A stretch of 36,451 bases of DNA from JBQLZQ01 sp052168355 (GTDB taxonomy: Bacteria; Pseudomonadota; Alphaproteobacteria; DSM-16000; Inquilinaceae), in assembly GCA_052168355.1 (NCBI GenBank), contig JBQLZQ010000031.1, positions 1-36,451 of the forward strand, written 5' to 3'. Both the position numbers and the translations under genes were made by a program. The stretch's first letter is position 1, and every line of letters starts with the position of its first letter. The notes under the pieces were generated by a model, which was not told the DNA's origin, did not search any database, and saw only the letters and a program-made list of their open reading frames with translations. Of this stretch, positions 7,058 to 15,423 are shown in pieces.

Positions 7058-7504
7058 ATGATTCCCAATCTTGAATACTCCCAGCCCGACTTCGGTGTTG
7101 CCCATCTGCTTCGGGACGCCCAACGCGCGATGTCGAAAGCCCTGGCTGAGCGGATTGCGGCGCATGGTGTTTCGATTGGCCAATGGTATTTTCTCCGGGC
7201 TCTTTGGGAAGAAGACGGTTTGACCCAGCGGGATCTCAGTCATCGTGTCGGGATGATGGAGCCGACCACGGTGACGGCCTTGAACGGCATGGAGCGCCAG
7301 GGACTGGTCAAGCGCGTCCGGAATCCTCAAGACCGCCGTAAAATGAACGTCTTCCTGACGATGAAGGGCAAGTCGTTGCGCTCCAAGCTCATGCCGCTCG
7401 AGGACGAGGTCAACAACAGGGCGGTCAGCGGTCTCAATGGCGGCGTTCAAACCGATCTGGAATTGGCTCTGCGGCGCGTGATCGACAATCTGTCCCGCAT
7501 GTAG
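7058..7504 (+). CDS. MarR-family transcriptional regulator
   Basis: This 148-residue winged-helix protein has the MarR layout: an N-terminal helix (DFGVAHLLRDAQRAM), the HTH at about 50-95 (GLTQRDLSHRVGMMEPTTVTALNGMERQGLVKR) and the wing with the conserved D-R-R motif (NPQDRRKMNVFLT). MarR proteins are dimers that usually repress and are released by phenolic or other aromatic ligands. AAGGAA precedes the ATG at a good distance. The gene stands alone, after a long AT-rich gap and converging on the B12 uptake operon, so its target is unclear. Confidence 0.9.
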   Translation: MIPNLEYSQPDFGVAHLLRDAQRAMSKALAERIAAHGVSIGQWYFLRALWEEDGLTQRDLSHRVGMMEPTTVTALNGMERQGLVKRVRNPQDRRKMNVFLTMKGKSLRSKLMPLEDEVNNRAVSGLNGGVQTDLELALRRVIDNLSRM

Positions 7505-7529
7505 CGGCGAAACGACGCCCGAAGATCGC

Positions 7530-7553
7530 GGAGAACGGGTTCACCCGTTCTCC
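7530..7553. terminator. Hairpin between MarR and tonB ends
   Basis: A perfect 10-bp stem (GGAGAACGGG / CCCGTTCTCC) closes a four-base loop (TTCA). It starts 25 bases after the MarR stop and overlaps the last codons and stop of tonB, which converges. The position suggests a shared terminator, but neither side is followed by a T-run, so it may work differently or only block readthrough. Confidence 0.45.
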
Positions 7554-8329
7554 AGCCGAAAGACGATCGGAACATCGACGCGTCCGGCGGCGGCCACCCC
7601 GCCGGTCCGACCGGGGTCGAAGCTCCAGGCCCTGACGGCCTCGACAGCCGCGTCGTCCAGGATCGACGCCCCACTGCTGATACGTACGGCGATATTTGTG
7701 ACCGCGCCGGCGGCCGATACGGTCACGGTCAACACCACGCGTCCTTCCAGCCCCCGCCGCCGCGCGGCGCTAGGATAGGCTGGCGGCCGGTTGGCGGCGT
7801 TTCCGGCCATCACCCGCGGGCCGGTCGTTCCCACATGGGCGGGTGCCGATGACGCCCCATCCGTCGCCGACGCGGCCGATCCGAACGACGCGGGTGTCGG
7901 CTGGCTGGTTCGATCGGCCGGCGGCGCCGGCGGCGTCACAGCGCGTGTCGCGGCAATCGGCGCCGATGGCACGGTCTCGGCCGGTTGCGCGGCGGATCGG
8001 TCGGGAGCGGGGCGGGGTTTGACGGTGGCGGGCGGCTGAACCAAGGTCATGATCTTCAGGGCGTCCACCGCGACCTTGGCCGTTTCGGCGGACGGGGCGG
8101 CCCCCGGCGCCGGCGCCGACAGGGCGGGAACGAAGACCATGTCGATCGTGGCGCCGACCGGGTGGTTCCGGGAGGGGGAGTCCGGGTCCAGTATCGCCGC
8201 CAGAACCCCTGCATGGATCAGCACCGATACCGCCGCCGCGATCAGTGGCAGCGACCTGCGGCGGCGTCTGTCGGCCGGCCATGTCCTGCGGGGCGCGACA
8301 AGGGGCGGCCTGTGATGCCGGGCGATCAT
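7541..8329 (-). CDS. tonB: TonB-family energy transducer, B12 operon
   Basis: This 262-residue protein has a single N-terminal membrane anchor at about 27-47 containing the S-x3-H motif (SVLIH) that TonB proteins use with ExbB/ExbD. A proline/alanine-rich periplasmic spacer (about 50-175) follows. The C-terminal TonB domain includes YPSAARRRGLEGRVVLTVTV and AVRAWSFDP. It delivers proton-motive energy to TonB-dependent receptors. Its ATG overlaps the btuD stop by four bases (ATGA, 8326-8329), so it is the last gene of the B12 operon and presumably dedicated to BtuB. No exbB/exbD is present, so it must share those with another system. An open frame upstream to 8764 is only antisense read-through. 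Confidence 0.9.
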   Translation of the reverse strand: MIARHHRPPLVAPRRTWPADRRRRRSLPLIAAAVSVLIHAGVLAAILDPDSPSRNHPVGATIDMVFVPALSAPAPGAAPSAETAKVAVDALKIMTLVQPPATVKPRPAPDRSAAQPAETVPSAPIAATRAVTPPAPPADRTSQPTPASFGSAASATDGASSAPAHVGTTGPRVMAGNAANRPPAYPSAARRRGLEGRVVLTVTVSAAGAVTNIAVRISSGASILDDAAVEAVRAWSFDPGRTGGVAAAGRVDVPIVFRLENG

Positions 8330-9141
8330 TGCGGATCTCCGGGAAACGGGTTCGGCGGCTCCGTCCGATCCGGCAACCGCCAGGGAACCACCAGCCGCTG
8401 GCCGTCGACCATTTTCATCAGCATATGGACGCCGTAGACGCGTTCCAGCGCCGCGCGCGTCAGCACCGCGTCGACGGTGCCGGCGGCGTGGACCTGCCCG
8501 TCGGCCAGCAACGCGAGACGGTCGCAGAACCGGGCGGCCAGGGTCAGGTCGTGCAGCACCACGACGACGCCCGCCCCGCGCCGGACGGCATCGCGCAACA
8601 AGGCCATGATCCGCAGCGCGTGGGCGGCGTCGAGCCCGGCGGTCGGTTCGTCGGCCAGAAGAATGTCGGGTTCGCCCGCCAGCACCCGCGCCAGCAGCAC
8701 CCGTCGCCGTTCGCCGCCCGACAGAGCGGTGATCGGCCGGTCGGCCAGGGGGGCGACCGCGCACGCCGCCAACGCCCGCGCCACGGCCGCGCGGTCGGCC
8801 GCCTCGTCCGGCCGCCAGCGATCCTGGCCGGGCAGGCGCCCCAGCGCCACCAGGCGGGCGACCGTCAGCGGCCAGTGGGCCACATTGTCCTGATCCAGAT
8901 AAGCCAGGCGTCGCCCCCGTTCGCGCCGGTCCACCCGGCGCAGCGGCACGGCGTCCAGCGTGACGGCGCCGGTGTCAGGCCGCTGCAGCCCGGCCAGGAC
9001 GCGCAGCAGGGTCGACTTGCCGGCGCCGTTGGGGCCGATCAGACCGACCATCTGGCCCCGGCCGACCGCCATATCGACGCCGTCCAAGGCCGTCCTGGTG
9101 CCATACCGCACGGTCACCTCGGTTGCCGCGAGCGCCGTCAT
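8326..9141 (-). CDS. btuD: Cobalamin ABC transporter ATP-binding protein
   Basis: This 271-residue ATPase has Walker A GPNGAGKST (36-44), a Q-loop at Gln84, the signature LSGGE (140-144), Walker B ILLADEPTAGLD (160-171) and the H-loop His197. The family is that of iron-chelate, haem and cobalamin importers (FecE/HmuV/BtuD). The cobalamin assignment comes from the operon, which a B12 riboswitch controls and which begins with a BtuB-like receptor. The ATG at 9141 overlaps the permease stop by ATGA (9138-9141), and its own stop overlaps the tonB start in the same way, indicating translational coupling along the operon. The frame is open upstream to 9240 but has no better start. Confidence 0.9.
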   Translation of the reverse strand: MTALAATEVTVRYGTRTALDGVDMAVGRGQMVGLIGPNGAGKSTLLRVLAGLQRPDTGAVTLDAVPLRRVDRRERGRRLAYLDQDNVAHWPLTVARLVALGRLPGQDRWRPDEAADRAAVARALAACAVAPLADRPITALSGGERRRVLLARVLAGEPDILLADEPTAGLDAAHALRIMALLRDAVRRGAGVVVVLHDLTLAARFCDRLALLADGQVHAAGTVDAVLTRAALERVYGVHMLMKMVDGQRLVVPWRLPDRTEPPNPFPGDPQ

Positions 9142-10172
9142 GTCAGCCCCCGGCGCGTCCGCAGGACCAGCCACAGAAAGAAGGGCGCGCCGATCAGCGC
9201 AGTCAGGACGCCCAGCTTCAACTCCTGCCCGCCCGGCCACAGCCGGACGGCGATATCGGCGGCGGCGGTCAGCACGGCCCCGCCCAGCGCGCTCAGCGGC
9301 ATCAGCGTGCTCGGCCGATGGCCGGCCAGGGGCCGCAGCAGGTGCGGCACGATCAGCCCGACGAACCCGATGACCCCGCTGACCGATACCGCCGCCCCGA
9401 CCGCCAGGGCCGTCCCCGCGACGATCTGCAGGCGCAGGCGGGGCAGGGCGATGCCCAGCGACCGGGCCGTGGTTTCGCCCAGGGTCAAGGCATCGAGCGC
9501 CGGTCCGCCGGCCATGACCAGCAGCCAGCCGATCGCCATGAACGGCAGCGCCAGGGCCACGTGCTCGAGGCTGCGGTCGGCCAGCGACCCCAGCAGCCAG
9601 AACACGATTTCGGCCATGGCGAAGGGGTTGGGCGATAGGCTGAGGGCAAGGGCGGTGAGCGCCCCCGCCAGGCTGTTGAGCGCGACACCGGCCAGCACCA
9701 GGGTCAGGATGCTGGCGTCCCGTCCGGCCAGCAGATACAACAGGGTAACGGCGGTCAGCGCCCCGGCCATGCCGCCGGCCGGCAGCGCCAGTGGCGCCGC
9801 GGCGGCGAGGCCGGTATAGAACACAAGCACCGCGCCCAGGCCCGCCGCGCCCGACACGCCCAGCACCCCAGGTTCGGCCAGCGGGTTGCGCAACAGCCCC
9901 TGCAGCGCCGCCCCGGCCAGACCCAGGCTGGCGCCGACAGCCAGCGCCAGCAGGGTCCGCGGCAACCGGATCTGGGCCAGGATCAGCGCCGCCGTGCTGT
10001 CGGTTCCGGCCACCAGGTCGCGCAGCGCGCCGGCCACGGTGATGGGCGCCGGACCGACCGACAGCGACAGGACCAACAGGGCGGTCGTGGTGACGGCCAG
10101 CACCGCCATCGTCACCCGTGTTCGCCGCCGCTCGCGGTCGAAGGTGCGGTCGACCGCCGCCGTCTCGCTCAC
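9138..10172 (-). CDS. btuC: Cobalamin ABC transporter permease (FecCD family)
   Basis: This 344-residue polytopic protein of the FecCD/BtuC family has about ten membrane helices. Signature stretches are RLPRTLLALAVGASLGLAGAALQGLLRNPLAEPGVLGVSGAAGLGA (near 70-115, the family's LPR and NPLA-P-LGVS motifs) and VIGFVGLIVPHLLR in the second half. It forms the membrane channel that passes cobalamin from the periplasmic binding protein to the cytoplasm. Translation starts at a GTG (10170-10172) that overlaps the btuF stop as GTGA, so the two are coupled. The frame is open far upstream to 10913, but that part reads antisense to the coding frame of btuF. Confidence 0.92.
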   Translation of the reverse strand: MSETAAVDRTFDRERRRTRVTMAVLAVTTTALLVLSLSVGPAPITVAGALRDLVAGTDSTAALILAQIRLPRTLLALAVGASLGLAGAALQGLLRNPLAEPGVLGVSGAAGLGAVLVFYTGLAAAAPLALPAGGMAGALTAVTLLYLLAGRDASILTLVLAGVALNSLAGALTALALSLSPNPFAMAEIVFWLLGSLADRSLEHVALALPFMAIGWLLVMAGGPALDALTLGETTARSLGIALPRLRLQIVAGTALAVGAAVSVSGVIGFVGLIVPHLLRPLAGHRPSTLMPLSALGGAVLTAAADIAVRLWPGGQELKLGVLTALIGAPFFLWLVLRTRRGLT

Positions 10173-11032
10173 CGCCCGGTCTCCAGGCGCTGGCGCAGAT
10201 CGGCCAGGGCGGTCACCGCCTCGGCGGTGAAAGGCCCGCCGCAGGCCAGGGTGCCGGCGGGGATGGCGGCCGGCCGTCGGGCGGCGCCAAGGTCCCGCAG
10301 GGCCGGGTGGCGCAGCAGCGCATGGGCCAGGGACGGCGCCTCGGCGCCGGCGTCTTCCATCACCAGCACATCGGGATCGGCCGCGATCAGCCGTTCGAGG
10401 CTCAAGAACCCATAGCCGGTCAGACCGGCATCGGCGGCGACGTTGCGAAACCCGGCGGCGTTCAGAACGGCGTCGGGCAGGGTGCCGGCGCCGGCCGTGA
10501 AGCCGTTGGCCTGGTACAGGACGGCGGAGGGGCGCGGGCCCGCGGCCGTGTCGGCGGTGGCGGCAAGCCGGGCGTCCATAGCCGTCAGCAGGGCCTCGCC
10601 GCGTTCGGGCACGCCCAGCGCCCTGGCCACCGACCGGGTCTGGGCGCGGATGGCGTCGAAGCTTTCGGCAAGACCCACATCGACGATGGTCAATCCCCGG
10701 GCCTTGAGCAGCGCCACCGCCGGCCGCGCGGTGAAGGTGCCGGCCAGCACCAGATCGGGGTCCAGGGGCAGGATCTCTTCGGTGTTGCCATGATTGAGGG
10801 CAAGTCCGGCGGTGCGGTCCGCCACATAGGACAGGGACGGGTCGGCCGCGACGAACGACACCGACGCGACCGCGGACCGATCGGCCAGAAGGACGAGAAG
10901 TTGGTCGGTGCACAGATTCAGCGACACCACGCGTCTGGCGGTGTCGGCGGCCGCCCCCACCGGCCAGGCGGTCACCGCAAGCAGCAGGGCGGCAATCGCC
11001 GCCCCTCGCGCCGTGTACCGCCCTGTCCCCAT
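10169..11032 (-). CDS. btuF: Cobalamin ABC transporter substrate-binding protein
   Basis: This 287-residue protein has an N-terminal signal peptide (hydrophobic core at about 12-27, likely cleaved after GAA) and no lipobox. The mature start RRVVSLNLCTDQLLVLLADRSAVASVSFVAADP is typical of helical-backbone binding proteins of the FecB/BtuF type, with a second lobe after a central helix. It captures cobalamin in the periplasm and presents it to BtuC. It starts two bases after the btuB stop (TAG-TC-ATG) and its end overlaps btuC. An iron-chelate ligand would be possible from sequence alone; the riboswitch-controlled operon argues for B12. Confidence 0.9.
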   Translation of the reverse strand: MGTGRYTARGAAIAALLLAVTAWPVGAAADTARRVVSLNLCTDQLLVLLADRSAVASVSFVAADPSLSYVADRTAGLALNHGNTEEILPLDPDLVLAGTFTARPAVALLKARGLTIVDVGLAESFDAIRAQTRSVARALGVPERGEALLTAMDARLAATADTAAGPRPSAVLYQANGFTAGAGTLPDAVLNAAGFRNVAADAGLTGYGFLSLERLIAADPDVLVMEDAGAEAPSLAHALLRHPALRDLGAARRPAAIPAGTLACGGPFTAEAVTALADLRQRLETGR

Positions 11033-11034
11033 GA

Positions 11035-12954
11035 CTAGAGTTCGGCCCGCACGCCGACCAGCCCGTTAAAGCCGCGGCCGCGGAACGTGTCGGGGTCTTC
11101 GTAGTCCCTGTCCAGCAGGTTGGTGATCGTGGCGAACAGCTCCACGGTGCCGGTCAACTGATAGCGTCCGGCCAGATTGACCAACGTATAGGACCCGAGG
11201 CTGACGCCCCCGACATCGCCCCGGTCGCCGACATAGACGATTTCCGGCGACACGGTCAGCCGCTCCGTCGGGTGGAGAACCGCCGACCAGGCGAGCGTGT
11301 GCTTGGGACGGCGGACCAGACGCGCGCCCGTATCGGCGTTGCGCGCCTCCAGCCAGGTCCAGGCCAGGCCGGTCTCGGCCCACCTCACCGGGCGTACGGT
11401 GACAAAGCTTTCCACGCCCCGGATATCGGCCTCGCCGATGTTGAACAGTTGAAAGGTCACGGGATCGAACTCGATCAGATCGTCGACGGTGGTGTCGAAA
11501 TAGCCGGCGCCGAAGGTGGCGAAGTCGGCGCGGCCCGCCGCCGGCACATCGGTCTCGAAACCGACTTCCCAGGACAGCGATGTCTCGGCCCGCAGGTCCG
11601 GATTGCCGCCGAACCCGAACTGTTCGCTCAGGCTGGGGGCGCGAAAGGCGGTGCCGACGGACCCCAGCAGCCGGCTGTTGACCTCGGGCAGGGCGATCAC
11701 CGCCCCGGCCCGATAGGTGGTCTCGGACTGGAAATTGTTCGGGTCCTCGTGGCGCACACCCAGGGTCAGGTCCGCCCGTTCGGCCACCTGGCCCTGAACC
11801 TGGCCGAACAGGCCCCAGGTGTGCCGCCGTTCGTCCACGTCGGTGAAGCTGTCGACGTCGATCCGCTCCTCCCGGAACTCCAGACCGCCGACCACGGTCA
11901 CATCGTTCACCGCGCCCACGTCGCCGAAGTCGAGCGTGTTCTGCTGGCTGACCCAGGTCGACACGGACTCGAAGCGGTCGTCCGTCGTGGATGCGGACAG
12001 CGCGTCCGGGTCGTTGCGGCTGCGCCGGTCGTAACGGCTTTGGCCGACGTCCAGCCGCGCGGTCAGGAACCCGCCGCCCAGCTCGGCCACGTCCGCCTCG
12101 CCGCCCAGCTTCCAGGCCACGTGCCGGGTATCGAGCACGGCGTTGGGGTCGTCGCGATTGAAGGAATCGATCTCGGTTTCGCTGTCGCGGACGCGTACCA
12201 GCCCGTCGACCCGGACCGTATCGGTCAGCGCGACGGCGGCGCGGCCGGACAAGGTCAGGTTCTCATAACCGTCATCCTCGCCCAGGTTGGCGACGATGCG
12301 GTCGGGGCGGATGTTGTCGCCATCGGTCGTCAGCCCTTCGGCGCTGACCGCGTAGTCCACCCGCTCGGTCGAGCCGCGCACCCCCAGCAGGCCGCGCGCC
12401 GTGCCCTCGGTGCCGACCGCCGCCTCGGCGAAGGGCGTGAGGGGATCGTCGCCGCCGACGCGCGGCAGGATGTTGACCACCCCGCCGATGGCGCTGCTGC
12501 CATACAGCGACGAGGCCGGCCCGCGCACCACCTCCAGCCGCTGCACGTCGCCCAGCAGGTCGTTGCCGAAATCGAAGGCGCTGTTCGGCGCCCCCGGATC
12601 GTTGATCGGCATGCCGTCGAGCAGCACCAGCACCTGGTTGCTGTTGGTGCCGCGCACGAAGGTCGACGTGGTTTGCCCAAGACCGCCGCTGCGCACCACG
12701 CTGAACCCCGGCACCGTGCGCAGCCCCTGGTCCAGCGTGGTGATGGACCGGTCCTCGATATCGTCGCGGTCGATGATGGTGACGGCGGCCGGCACCCGGT
12801 CGATCGGATCCTCGATCCGGGTGGCGGTGACCACCGTTTCCGGGACGGTGGTCGTCGAGGCCGGGTCGGCGGTCGTCTCCTGGGCAAGGGCGGGGGCCAG
12901 CGCGGGCGCGGTCAGACAGCCAAGGGCGGCGGCAACAGCAAAGCGAACTCTCAT
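11035..12954 (-). CDS. btuB: TonB-dependent vitamin B12 receptor
   Basis: This 639-residue outer-membrane receptor has a signal peptide (cleavage near ALA-Q, residue 24/25) and a TonB box around 38-45 (PETVVTAT). The plug domain follows, with VTIIDRDDIE, GQTTSTFVRGTNSNQVLVLLDGMPIND and RLEVVRGPASSLYGSSAIGGVVNI. The rest is a 22-strand barrel with FRAPSLSEQFG and a C-terminal NLLDRDYEDP...FNGLVGVRAEL. It imports cobalamin across the outer membrane. The ATG at 12954 follows a roughly 410-base leader with a cobalamin riboswitch. It is the first gene of btuB-btuF-btuC-btuD-tonB, all coupled by overlaps or tiny gaps. Its final residue is Leu rather than the usual aromatic. Confidence 0.93.
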   Translation of the reverse strand: MRVRFAVAAALGCLTAPALAPALAQETTADPASTTTVPETVVTATRIEDPIDRVPAAVTIIDRDDIEDRSITTLDQGLRTVPGFSVVRSGGLGQTTSTFVRGTNSNQVLVLLDGMPINDPGAPNSAFDFGNDLLGDVQRLEVVRGPASSLYGSSAIGGVVNILPRVGGDDPLTPFAEAAVGTEGTARGLLGVRGSTERVDYAVSAEGLTTDGDNIRPDRIVANLGEDDGYENLTLSGRAAVALTDTVRVDGLVRVRDSETEIDSFNRDDPNAVLDTRHVAWKLGGEADVAELGGGFLTARLDVGQSRYDRRSRNDPDALSASTTDDRFESVSTWVSQQNTLDFGDVGAVNDVTVVGGLEFREERIDVDSFTDVDERRHTWGLFGQVQGQVAERADLTLGVRHEDPNNFQSETTYRAGAVIALPEVNSRLLGSVGTAFRAPSLSEQFGFGGNPDLRAETSLSWEVGFETDVPAAGRADFATFGAGYFDTTVDDLIEFDPVTFQLFNIGEADIRGVESFVTVRPVRWAETGLAWTWLEARNADTGARLVRRPKHTLAWSAVLHPTERLTVSPEIVYVGDRGDVGGVSLGSYTLVNLAGRYQLTGTVELFATITNLLDRDYEDPDTFRGRGFNGLVGVRAEL

Positions 12955-12978
12955 CGTCGGCGTTCCGTTTCTTTTGCG

Positions 12979-12997
12979 GCCGGCCCATGGGGCCGGC
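12979..12997 (-). promoter_or_regulatory. Hairpin just upstream of btuB start
   Basis: Eight base pairs (GCCGGCCC 12979-12986 with GGGCCGGC 12990-12997) close a three-base loop. The hairpin ends 24 bases before the btuB ATG, close to the ribosome-binding region. It is not followed by a T-run, so it is more likely part of a translational expression platform or a leader structure than an intrinsic terminator. The functional reading is inference. Confidence 0.4.
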
Positions 12998-13169
12998 GGT
13001 GAGCCACGGGAGGCGGCGTCACGCGAAACGGATCGACAGGGAAGGAGCGAACCAGGCACCCGACCGGACAGTCCCCACGCGCAACGACACCCCCCAAGAG
13101 GGTTGGCGTCACCGCGTACGGACAGCCGTTCCGCCGGATCACCCCGTCCGACGGGTGCGGGACGTGCTC

Positions 13170-13362
13170 GCGACGGCAGGTCTCCTGGCTCGCGGGTCAT
13201 GGCGTTCGGTCCGGCCTTCCCAGTTTCCCAGTGGCTTTGGTGGACCGTCGCTCGCCGCTTACAGTTGCGGGGGCAGCCGCGGCATGGGCTTCGGACCGAT
13301 CGGTCCCTTGGTGAAGCCGCACCGCGTTCCCTTTTGCTTCCCGCCGAGGCGGGAACCGTCGC
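13170..13362 (-). ncRNA. Cobalamin (adenosylcobalamin) riboswitch
   Basis: All hallmarks of the cobalamin riboswitch are present on the minus strand in the right order. A closing P1 helix of seven pairs joins 13356-13362 to 13170-13176. The GGGAAC..GGTG segment follows, then the core GGCTGCCCCCGCAACTGTAA within 13255-13278, then AGCCACTG at 13229-13236. The B12 box AGCCAGGAGACCTGCC lies at 13175-13190. The length, about 193 bases, is normal. It lies about 215 bases upstream of btuB and should shut off B12 uptake when cobalamin is plentiful. Confidence 0.96.
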
Positions 13363-13370
13363 TGAGTCGG

Positions 13371-13400
13371 AGGATAGGCTGCATCCGGCCGGATTGGCAA
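13371..13400 (-). promoter_or_regulatory. btuB: Promoter of the B12 uptake operon
   Basis: On the minus strand TTGCCA (13400 to 13395) and TATCCT (13376 to 13371) are spaced by 18 bases, matching the sigma-70 consensus at 5/6 and 4/6. Transcription would begin near 13364, immediately before the riboswitch P1 helix at 13362. The promoter lies in the short gap after the DUF1127 stop codon. Confidence 0.65.
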
Positions 13401-13419
13401 TCCGAACCGTTACGCTTGC

Positions 13420-13611
13420 TCACCGCTCGCGGTAACGATGGCCGGTTCGGGTCAGCCCGATGTCGCGCAGCGTGTGGTCATTCATCCCGTCGAGAAACGC
13501 GATCGGCAGATGGCGGCGCTTCCGCCGAGACCGTGACCACAGCGCGCTCCAGTTGACCGTCAGCAACAGGGTGTAGGCATTGCGCCAATTGTACGATCCG
13601 TCCTTGCCCAT
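13420..13611 (-). CDS. DUF1127 domain small protein
   Basis: This 63-residue basic protein has a C-terminal half, AFLDGMNDHTLRDIGLTRTGHRYRER, that is the signature of DUF1127 (YjiS-like) proteins common in alphaproteobacteria. Some of these small arginine-rich proteins take part in phosphate, carbon or RNA-related regulation, but no general function is established. The upstream half is rich in Trp, Ser and Arg. It starts at the ATG at 13611. Its stop lies 20 bases before the -35 box of the B12 operon on the same strand, so read-through into the riboswitch leader is conceivable. Confidence 0.8.
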   Translation of the reverse strand: MGKDGSYNWRNAYTLLLTVNWSALWSRSRRKRRHLPIAFLDGMNDHTLRDIGLTRTGHRYRER

Positions 13612-13777
13612 GATGGCCGATTCTCCGTCGATGCCGCGCCGGCCCGGCTGCCGCCGCTTCGACCCGCAGACTGGCCGATCAAACCTGCCAACTGCGTGTC
13701 AGGATTGAACGGAGGGGTGGTCGAAACAGGAAAAAAATCTTATCCTGGGTGCTGTCGTCAGGGGGGAGAGCGGGTCG

Positions 13778-14788
13778 ATGAACGCGGTCGAACGGGCGCT
13801 GGGCATTCTGCTGATGCTGACCGGCGGCCGGGTGGTCGGGGCGACGGACCTGGCCGCCCGGTTCGAGGTTTCGGTGCGCACCGTCTATCGCGATGTCGAT
13901 CGGCTTCTGGCGCTCGGCGTGCCCGTGGAATCGGTGCGCGGCGCGGAAGGGGGCTACCGGCTGCCGCCCGGTTACGTGCAGCCCGCCGTGGCCTTGAACC
14001 GCAGCGAAACGGCGTCGCTGCTGGTCGCCCTGGCGCTGGTCCGGGGTCTGAAGGCCACGCCGTTGGCGGCCCATCTGGACACGGCCGAGCGCAAGCTTCT
14101 GGCCTCTCTGCCGCAGGCGGCCCGCGCGCTGCTGGCCGACGGGTCGCGCCTGGTCGGGGTCGAGGCGTCGCCGCCCGACATCTTCCACCGGGAACGGGCG
14201 CCTTACGTGGCCGGCGACAGCCAGCGCGCCGTCGACGGCTTTATGGAAGGGCTGCTGGCCGGCCGCCGCGTTCGCTTCACCCACGCCAATCCCTACCGCC
14301 ACACGGCCAGAACCTATGAGGTCGAACCGCTGGGTATCCTGTTCGACCGCGATCACTGGTACCTGGCCGGCCGTCTCATCGACCTGGACGACGACCGCCT
14401 GTGGCGGGCCGACCGGGTGACCGACATGGCGGTCACCGGCATGGCCTTCCGCCCCGACCCCGCATTCACGGTCCAGTCGCTGCTCGGCCGGTCGTGGCTG
14501 GACCGGGCCATGCGGCGATGGGAGACGGAAGGCGAGCCGGCGCGCATCCGCCTGACAGCGTCGGCCGCCGATACCCTGCGCCGCGACTGGTATTACCACC
14601 ACGCCGCGTTTCAGCCCGACGGCGACGGCGTGATCATGACCATCCCGGACACCGAACCGGACACCCTGTTCCCGCTGATCCGCTGGCTGGGGCCCGATGC
14701 CGAACTGCTGGAACCCGACGGCCTGCGGCCCGATCTGGCCGCCGAGCTGGCGGCCATGGCCGCGAGGCACCGGGGAGCGGGCGGCTAG
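13778..14788 (+). CDS. YafY-type HTH/WYL-domain transcriptional regulator
   Basis: This 336-residue protein has an N-terminal HTH-11 domain (about 5-60: ERALGILLMLTGGRVVGATDLAARFEVSVRTVYRDVDRL, then ESVRGAEGGYRLPPGY). A WYL domain follows (about 140-215) with DHWYLAGR as its WYL motif, and then a WCX-type C-terminal part ending in LIRWLGPDAELLEP. WYL regulators sense small ligands or nucleic acids and act as local switches. GGGGGGAGAG precedes the start. Its stop shares the bases CTAG (14785-14788) with the stop of the convergent neighbour. The target is unknown. Confidence 0.92.
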   Translation: MNAVERALGILLMLTGGRVVGATDLAARFEVSVRTVYRDVDRLLALGVPVESVRGAEGGYRLPPGYVQPAVALNRSETASLLVALALVRGLKATPLAAHLDTAERKLLASLPQAARALLADGSRLVGVEASPPDIFHRERAPYVAGDSQRAVDGFMEGLLAGRRVRFTHANPYRHTARTYEVEPLGILFDRDHWYLAGRLIDLDDDRLWRADRVTDMAVTGMAFRPDPAFTVQSLLGRSWLDRAMRRWETEGEPARIRLTASAADTLRRDWYYHHAAFQPDGDGVIMTIPDTEPDTLFPLIRWLGPDAELLEPDGLRPDLAAELAAMAARHRGAGG

Positions 14789-15225
14789 ACCTCCAGCTGC
14801 AGCTGCGGACGACCGTTGGATGTCGTCTCGACGGTTTTCCCGGCGCGGTCGATGGTACAGCTGACCCGCTGTCTGAAGGCGGAGAAGCTGTCGAAGGTCA
14901 CGACATCGACCGGTTCGGCGAAATGCAGGGTGATTCGGAACCGGTCCGCCGAGGTCAGCGCGGCGACGGCGATCACCTCGCCCTCGAAGGGCTGGCCGAG
15001 ATAGGTGCCGCGCACGGTGGCGCCCAGCGTCACCGGACATGGCGGCGGGCGGTTGCCGACAGCGGCGTGGAGCGTGTTCCAATCCTTGTAGCCGTACTGG
15101 TGGGCCACCAGTTCCAGCGATCGGCTGTGGCTGATCGGCGCCTCGTTCGAACCGAGTTTGGCCCGCAGACGCCGGGCCTGGTCCTTAAGCGTGTCGAGCG
15201 CGGGAAGAGCGAGAGATCCATTCAT
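14785..15225 (-). CDS. Glyoxalase-superfamily-type small protein
   Basis: This 146-residue protein begins with the domain often annotated as glyoxalase superfamily (LDTLKDQARRLRAKL, ISHSRSLELVAHQYGYKDWNTLHAAVG, about 10-57). Such domains sit at the N-terminus of glyoxalase-like proteins or stand alone. The C-terminal half (about 65-145) looks like a beta-rich domain (GTYLGQPFEGEVIAVAAL...FRITLHFAEPVDVVTFDSF). I know of no proven function. I prefer the second ATG (15225) because GAGG lies seven bases upstream; an ATG at 15237 is in frame. The stop is shared with the convergent WYL regulator, making a tight tail-to-tail pair. Confidence 0.75.
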   Translation of the reverse strand: MNGSLALPALDTLKDQARRLRAKLGSNEAPISHSRSLELVAHQYGYKDWNTLHAAVGNRPPPCPVTLGATVRGTYLGQPFEGEVIAVAALTSADRFRITLHFAEPVDVVTFDSFSAFRQRVSCTIDRAGKTVETTSNGRPQLQLEV

Positions 15226-15423
15226 GGGGTGCCTCATGCAGTGGTCGCATGCGGAATGTGAATGGTGCTCGCATTGCCATCGGCCCGCATGCCCCTGAAA
15301 TCGGCAGATCGGATCGCTGAAAAGAGAGCTTCACCACGGCTTGCGCCCGCGAGCGGCGGGGGCCCTCAACCCCGGGACGGGTTGCTAAGGGATCCGGCGG
15401 ATGTTGTCAATCGCCGGGCGGCG

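Noticed and set aside
13679..15082. Minus-strand open frame of 467 codons
   Set aside because: It is antisense to the WYL regulator and the small protein gene, has no family resemblance and is Gln/Arg/Gly-rich, typical of shadow frames in GC-rich DNA.
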